64,000 nt of DNA from JAJPHI01 sp035541875 (GTDB lineage Bacteria > Desulfobacterota > Binatia > Binatales > Binataceae). Both the position numbers and the translations under genes were made by a program. Below the pieces are notes generated by a model that did no database searches, was not told the origin of the DNA, and was given only the letters and a program-made list of their open reading frames with translations. Each line of letters opens with the position of its first letter. The first letter of the stretch is position 1. Shown here one piece after another: positions 60,701 through 64,000 of the stretch. The stretch covers positions 123,891 through 187,890 of the forward strand of contig DATKML010000058.1 of the NCBI GenBank assembly GCA_035541875.1. The letters run 5' to 3'.

Positions 60701-60887
60701 CTTCGGGCTCTTGCCGATGGCACTATCGACGCGAATTGGAGCGCAGACTCAGCGTCCGCTTGCTATCGTCGTGATCGGCGGCTCGCTCGCAATCCTACTG
60801 CTGACGCGTATCTTTCAGCCCGTGCTGATCTTTTTGTGCCATCGTCGGTTGCGTCTGTCCGAAGCCGGTCGCAACGGCAATCGCTAG
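57795..60887 (+). CDS. Heavy-metal-efflux RND transporter permease (CzcA/CusA family)
   Basis: The 1030-residue pump has the RND layout of twelve membrane helices and two large periplasmic loops. Early sequence DIEAYPDPVQPMTEVLTLPT, then GLSAEEVERLVTVPIE, is the HME-RND signature. The fourth helix carries the proton-relay acids in DFGIIIDSTIIVVEN (Asp393, Asp399, Glu406), closer to divalent-cation pumps of the Czc/Cnr/Ncc type than to the AIGAMVDA pattern of CusA. It should expel metal ions from periplasm or cytoplasm using proton influx. With the RcnR-like sensor upstream, Ni/Co is a reasonable guess. Confidence 0.92.
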   Translation: MIQWFMSLALQARLVVVSAAVLLALGGIYSFTQLDIEAYPDPVQPMTEVLTLPTGLSAEEVERLVTVPIEYGMSGMLNLRSMESISLYGLSDVRLYFDWESDYEFDRTQTINQLTFVTLPQGIQASLSPENPIGEIYRYVVRGANHDLIEEKTVQDWTIEKQLKTVPGVLDVSGFGGLTKEYHVDIDPAKLVHYSIPLTQTINAIQNSNTNSGGSYLNLGQQAFDVRGLGLIESLDDIRNIVLSSNNATPITVANVADVSTGWAPRLGVVGRNYQDDVVTGVVLMRKYGNTLETLKGVRKKVDELNTNGLLPKGYKIEPYYDRTGLVYTTLRTVFENLALGMVLVFLILLFFLGNLRAAIISASNIPLAMLGAFILLHLSRTPVNLLSLGAVDFGIIIDSTIIVVENIYRYLAARELATEDTAGRIGRASNEVGGPIFYSTLIFLIAFLPLFTMRGVEGAIFSPMSHTYAYALTIAILLAVTLTPVLSYFLLRRVAERHNFVWRAIAEAYHRLFVLILEWPRLTLTCIILLAVGGFSLVPALGGEFLPKLEEGNIWAHALLPTTINLPEGARMVNEMRRVFLSFPEVTNVVSQLGRPDDGTETTSFFSVEFPVDLKPASEWPTGMTKERLVSAVDQKLRSRFPGVSFSYSQNIEDNIDEALSGVKAAANAVKVFGYDLATDEKLADQIQTVLNKVAGVKDILMFRSLGQPNIVIKPDRAAAARYGLNSGDVAAVVQAAIGGQAVTQVLEGDRRFNLVVRWKPEYRQSIEAMRNIRVNVPTGGNVPLGQIAKISESEGASFIYRGDLQRYVPISFSVSGRDLQSAIAEAKQRVADEVKLPEGVHLEWAGQYGELQAANRRLAVVVPIALILIMGVLFAATQSAIDTFVVMAQIPLACLGGVVGLFITGTPFSVSAAVGFISIFGIATMDGILLSFYIRKLWEEGHPFREAIVMGSDRRLRAAMMTDLVDAFGLLPMALSTRIGAQTQRPLAIVVIGGSLAILLLTRIFQPVLIFLCHRRLRLSEAGRNGNR

Positions 60888-60973
60888 GTTAAGATGCCCT
60901 CGACGACCGCTCCTGCCATGCTCACACCTGGCCTTGCAAACATGCTAGAGCCGTTCGCTGGAGGCATCGGCTT

Positions 60974-61828
60974 ATGGCTCAATTTGAAGTTTTGGCGAGC
61001 GGCTACGGGCTGCTCGAAGGCCCGCGTTGTGACGAACAGAATCGACTCTATTTCAGCGACGTTCCCAATGGAGGCGTCTACCGCCTGAGTCCCAACGGCA
61101 ACGTCGAGACGCTGATTCCGAAACGTCGCGGCGTCGGCGGAATAGCGCTCAATGCCGGTGGTGGAATCGTCTGTACCGGGCGCGGTCTGATCTACTGGAA
61201 CGAAGCGACCCGCACGAGCCGTGACCTCTTAACGCAATGGGAAGGGCGCACGCTCAAGGGCCTAAATGATATCCAACCCGATGACCAAGGCTCTGTCTAT
61301 GTTGGATCGCTCGAGCATAACGCGCTGGATGAGAAGTCGAAGCGTATCCCGGGTAGCCTCTTTCGTGTCGATCCAGATGGAACCGTGACCAAGCTTTGGG
61401 AAGGTATCGAGACGACCAACGGGATGGGCTTCAGCCCCGATCGGAAATACCTCTATCACGCCGATTCGACGACCAAGGCCGTATGGGTCTACGACGTGCA
61501 AGCCGATCGCACGGTTAAGGATCGCCGCAAGTTTGCGACGATGCCCGAAGGGTGGCCGGATGGGCTCGCAATCGACGCCGAAGGTGGTGTCGTGGTTGCT
61601 ATTGTGAATTACGGCGAGGTGGTGCGGTTCAAGCCCGACGGCACGCTCGACTGGCGGATGAAAGTGCCAGCCAAGATGGTCACGAGCGTGACTTTCGGCG
61701 GTAAAGACCTGGCAGACCTCTATATAGTGACGGCCGATAACACTGACGATAAAGATAAGAAGGGTACGGTGTTTCGGACTCGCGCGCCGATCCCTGGGCA
61801 GTCGGTACCGAAGGCTCGTTTCAGCTGA
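60974..61828 (+). CDS. SMP-30/gluconolactonase/LRE-family hydrolase
   Basis: The 284-residue protein is a six-bladed beta-propeller of the SMP-30 type. Expected metal ligands are Glu15 (LLEGPRCDEQNRLYFSDVPN), Asn in TTNGMGFSPD and Asp in WPDGLAIDAEGG. Such enzymes are calcium- or zinc-dependent lactonases or esterases acting on sugar lactones or related compounds. No signal peptide is seen, so it is probably cytoplasmic. It stands 86 bases after the pump gene and may be independent; a short CGGGA/TCCCG hairpin follows its stop. Confidence 0.85.
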   Translation: MAQFEVLASGYGLLEGPRCDEQNRLYFSDVPNGGVYRLSPNGNVETLIPKRRGVGGIALNAGGGIVCTGRGLIYWNEATRTSRDLLTQWEGRTLKGLNDIQPDDQGSVYVGSLEHNALDEKSKRIPGSLFRVDPDGTVTKLWEGIETTNGMGFSPDRKYLYHADSTTKAVWVYDVQADRTVKDRRKFATMPEGWPDGLAIDAEGGVVVAIVNYGEVVRFKPDGTLDWRMKVPAKMVTSVTFGGKDLADLYIVTADNTDDKDKKGTVFRTRAPIPGQSVPKARFS

Positions 61829-61894
61829 GGTTGCCGGGAGACTCCCGCAGTTGGGACCTGCTCACCGTCGTCTGAAGGAGTTCCAATAGCTTTG

Positions 61895-61922
61895 TTGAGC
61901 GGGCACCGCAAAACTTTGATAC
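61895..61922 (+). promoter_or_regulatory. Possible promoter for the peroxiredoxin gene
   Basis: TTGAGC (61895-61900) and TGATAC (61917-61922) are sixteen bases apart, a moderate sigma-70 match. The start codon is 129 bases downstream, leaving a long leader. No OxyR-like or Fur-like operator is obvious. Confidence 0.3.
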
Positions 61923-62051
61923 TGTGCTCGCGTTTCACACACCCCTTCCGAATCGTTAATCTTAGGGGTCCGCCCCGGCTTCATGCTGAGAAAGCTGGAA
62001 TCGAGGCGGAAAACAATTCCTTTAACCCCTTCGACTGGAGGAGATTTTAAG

Positions 62052-62519
62052 ATGGCCCTGCAGGTTGGTTCCCAAGCACCGGACTTCGCAATGAAGTCCA
62101 ACAAGATGGCGGACGTAAAACTGTCCGAACTGCGCGGCAATAACGTGCTGTTGCTGTTCGTGCCACTCGCGTTCACCAAGGTATGCACGGGCGAGTTCTG
62201 CAGCATGCGGGACGCGCTCAAGGATTACGAAGGCCTTAACTGCAAGGTCTTCGGCATCTCGACGGATAGCCCCTTCGCGCTCGATGCCTGGGCGCAGAAA
62301 GAGGGGTACAACTTCCCGCTGCTGTCGGATTACAACAAGACCGTTGCACGTGACTACGAGACCCTCTATGACGACCTGCTCGGTTTCAAGGGCGTCTGCA
62401 AGCGCTCCGCATATGTCGTCGATAAGAACGGCAAGGTTCAGTACGCCGAAGTGTTGGATAATGCCGGCAACGTGCCGAACTTCGACGCAATCAAAGCCTG
62501 TCTGAAGCAGTTGCAGTAA
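62052..62519 (+). CDS. Peroxiredoxin (AhpC/TSA superfamily, AhpE-like)
   Basis: From the ATG at 62052 (GGAGGAG lies nine bases upstream) the protein has 155 residues. The peroxidatic motif P-x3-T-x2-C is PLAFTKVC, with Cys45; Cys50 and a later cysteine in FKGVCKRSA are candidate resolving residues. ISTDSPFALDAWAQKEGYNF is typical of AhpE-like or 1-Cys peroxiredoxins. It reduces hydrogen peroxide or organic hydroperoxides in the cytoplasm. An upstream in-frame start at 61983 has no support. Confidence 0.92.
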   Translation: MALQVGSQAPDFAMKSNKMADVKLSELRGNNVLLLFVPLAFTKVCTGEFCSMRDALKDYEGLNCKVFGISTDSPFALDAWAQKEGYNFPLLSDYNKTVARDYETLYDDLLGFKGVCKRSAYVVDKNGKVQYAEVLDNAGNVPNFDAIKACLKQLQ

Positions 62520-62528
62520 CTCGATATG

Positions 62529-62551
62529 CGGGGCAGGTCCTACCTGCCCCG
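62529..62551 (+). terminator. Hairpin after the peroxiredoxin gene
   Basis: CGGGGCAGGT (62529-62538) pairs perfectly with ACCTGCCCCG (62542-62551) around a three-base loop. The following bases ATCTTTACCC have only a short T-run. The strong stem ten bases after the stop suggests a terminator. Confidence 0.75.
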
Positions 62552-62736
62552 ATCTTTACCCTGCTGAGCTGCGTTATCCTTAGTACTACCGCGTCTTCCG
62601 ATTTCATCTTGAGCATCCAGCCTCACAAAGATTGCTCGCGGGCCCCCGTCAACCAGCTAGAGCGAGTTTATTTGTTTACTTAATTCTGGCAGCGACCTTA
62701 CACTCGAGCACGCAATTTGCGCTCGTTAGAGGTTCG

Positions 62737-63420
62737 ATGGAATCCGCTGCACCGGTTCGAGACGCCGCTCCTGTATCCTCGGAAAGCCTCGCTTCCGTCC
62801 AAGGCAAAATTTTCGATTGGGCCGGCCTGCGCCACGTGGCAGCGAATCTTGGCGTCGCCAGCCTCTTCTTTCTCGCGTTGTACTCGCACGCCCGGCACTA
62901 CGGCGGCTTCACCGACTTGATGTGGATGATTGGTGCGGGCTTGATGGGAGTGCTGTCGCTGGTCCGCGTCGAGCCCAAGGCCGCGCTTATCAGTCCCAGT
63001 TCGATTGTGGCGACCACCTTCATGATGGTGACGCCGCTCCTGATGAAGGCTGAACCTCATCTTGAAGTGAACAAGATCCTGTCTGGATGCGGCACGACAC
63101 TGGTGGTCATGGGAACGATCATCAGTGAAGGGTCGCGTATCTATCTCGGACGTCACTTCGGTTTACTCCCGGCTAATCGCGGTGTTGTGAGCGGTGGCCC
63201 CTTCGCAGTGGTGCGCCATCCGATTTATCTCGGTTGGATCGTGCTTTCGCTGGGTTTCGTGCTCGTCTATCCGACCACGTTCAACGTTACGCTGCTGGCC
63301 GTGACACTGCCCTTTATGGTCTGGCGGATCGACCTCGAAGAGCAGCTCCTGCGACGAGATCCAGCCTACGCTGCCTACTGCAAAACCACCCTTTACCGCA
63401 TCCTGCCCCTCATCTACTGA
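62737..63420 (+). CDS. Isoprenylcysteine carboxyl methyltransferase-like membrane protein
   Basis: From the ATG at 62737 (AGAGG six bases upstream) the protein has 227 residues. The longer frame from a TTG at 62632 is less likely. About five membrane helices are visible, including LMWMIGAGLMGVLSLV and YLGWIVLSLGFVLVYPTTF. The C-terminal part has the ICMT/PEMT motif RHPIYLGW and DLEEQLLRRDPAYAAYCKTT, followed by LYRILP, which binds SAM at the membrane. Bacterial members methylate small isoprenoid or phospholipid-like substrates or are uncharacterised. The substrate is unknown. Confidence 0.83.
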   Translation: MESAAPVRDAAPVSSESLASVQGKIFDWAGLRHVAANLGVASLFFLALYSHARHYGGFTDLMWMIGAGLMGVLSLVRVEPKAALISPSSIVATTFMMVTPLLMKAEPHLEVNKILSGCGTTLVVMGTIISEGSRIYLGRHFGLLPANRGVVSGGPFAVVRHPIYLGWIVLSLGFVLVYPTTFNVTLLAVTLPFMVWRIDLEEQLLRRDPAYAAYCKTTLYRILPLIY

Positions 63421-63603
63421 CGCCTTCCCGAAACCGATCCGAAGCTATTTCTGAACAGGGGGCCTTGCCTTTCGTTTACGACTCGAATAAAGAGCACCTT
63501 GATATATTACCGTTACATTACGCGAAGGAGGTCGTTGTTAAAGGGCGCGTCCGCGAGGCGTGCAAGGGAAGCAAAATAACTACATAGGAACGAGTCCTCG
63601 TTT

Positions 63604-63666
63604 TGTCTCTTCCGACTCTGAAGAGACATGAGCAGTGAAGTAAGTGCCAACCAGGGGACGGTTGGC
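63604..63666 (+). promoter_or_regulatory. Two hairpins in the leader of the porin-like gene
   Basis: TGTCTCTTC (63604-63612) pairs perfectly with GAAGAGACA (63620-63628) around seven bases, and GCCAACC (63646-63652) pairs with GGTTGGC (63660-63666) around seven bases. They lie 70 and 32 bases before the next start codon. They may form a structured 5' leader. The rest of the 277-base gap from 63421 shows no gene I can support. Confidence 0.45.
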
Positions 63667-63697
63667 GGATGGTCTTCAGCTCCTTTGGGAGGAAAGT

Positions 63698-64000
63698 ATG
63701 GCGTTCAGAGTTCTAGGTTCTGTGTTCGGGGGAACCGGGAAGTTATTTCCCGCCGCCGCGGCAGCATTGCTCGGGATAGCAATGACCGCGACCATCGGTT
63801 CCGCAGGAGATCTGTCATTGCAGCCTGCGGATTCGATGTCGATCACCAATTCATCAACCAAGTTGCTGCCACAGACGCAGGCCGGCGAATCGAGCTGGCT
63901 TAGCGGGCTGCACGTATCGGGCTATGCGAGCCAGACGTTCGGCATGTGGCAAAATCCGCACAATGCGCATGAATGGACGCACAGCTCGAATGCGTTGGCG
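63698..64000 (+). CDS. Probable outer-membrane beta-barrel protein, N-terminal part (DUF1302-like)
   Basis: The ATG at 63698 follows GGGAGGAAAG, and the frame is open to the right edge for 101 codons. A signal peptide is likely (basic start, then FPAAAAALLGIAMTATIGSA). The mature part contains SWLSGLHVSGYASQTFGMWQ, then NPHN, which resembles the first strand of DUF1302-type barrel proteins seen in uncultured soil and marine bacteria. The function of these is thought to involve uptake or export of hydrophobic compounds. The rest lies beyond the window. Confidence 0.6.
   Translation, partial: MAFRVLGSVFGGTGKLFPAAAAALLGIAMTATIGSAGDLSLQPADSMSITNSSTKLLPQTQAGESSWLSGLHVSGYASQTFGMWQNPHNAHEWTHSSNALA

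Noticed and set aside
63628..63903. 91-codon plus-strand frame near the right edge
   Set aside because: It overlaps the signal-peptide gene at 63698 in a different frame; that gene has the better ribosome binding site and family-like sequence.

Overview
This 64 kb window is a high-GC (roughly 60% by eye) bacterial chromosome segment. About half of it is one uninterrupted housekeeping run on the plus strand. Proteins look Gram-negative: a TolC-type outer membrane factor, RND pumps, a periplasmic cupredoxin and a beta-barrel start at the right edge. The left-edge mix of luciferase-like (LLM) flavin oxidoreductases, a class III CoA-transferase, an orphan CCG iron-sulfur protein and an alternative-complex-III-like cytochrome suggests an uncultured proteobacterial-grade lineage such as Binatota or a deltaproteobacterial relative. 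That placement is inference; no rRNA gene is present to test it.

Layout. 1-7970: a catabolic or CoA-ester neighbourhood (two LLM oxidoreductases, CaiB/BaiF CoA-transferase, PaaI-like thioesterase, rlmB, an ABM monooxygenase-like protein, an epoxide-hydrolase-like enzyme, a PsiE-like membrane protein, enoyl-CoA hydratase, CCG-domain protein). 8247-10374: a PH-like membrane protein, then a tRNA cluster Thr(TGT)-Tyr(GTA)-Gly(TCC)-[tRNA-like remnant]-Thr(GGT)-rpmG-Trp(CCA) and a small possible membrane protein. 10375-42461: secE-nusG-rplKAJL-rpoBC, then rpsL-rpsG-fusA-tuf, then the S10, spc and alpha gene sets in canonical order to rplQ, closed by a strong terminator at 42489-42521. 42610-45477: tldD and tldE. 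45628-46413: a Crp/Fnr regulator gene broken by two compensating frameshifts. 46418-50682 (minus): a MacA-like adaptor, two FtsX-type permeases and an ABC ATPase. 50780-53389: clpB. 53547-54749: a cupredoxin and a monohaem cytochrome c. 54887-60887: an RcnR/CsoR-family metal sensor with its probable operator, followed by a tripartite heavy-metal RND efflux operon. 60974-63420: an SMP-30-like hydrolase, a peroxiredoxin and an isoprenylcysteine-methyltransferase-like membrane protein. 63698-64000: the start of an outer-membrane barrel that runs off the edge.

How they work together. The central block makes the RNA polymerase core, elongation factors, most ribosomal proteins, the Sec channel core (SecE, SecY), Adk, Map and IF-1, and ends with ribosomal protein L17. 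The right third is an envelope and metal stress region: one ABC-type and one RND-type tripartite exporter, the ClpB disaggregase, thiol peroxidase and small periplasmic electron carriers. The best-supported unusual circuit is the metal sensor at 54937, whose His3/Cys35/His60/His64 pattern matches the nickel/cobalt sensor RcnR. It is paired with a palindrome inside a promoter spacer, directly ahead of an HME-type RND operon. I did not find a clearly new system such as a defence island, CRISPR array, integron or biosynthetic cluster.
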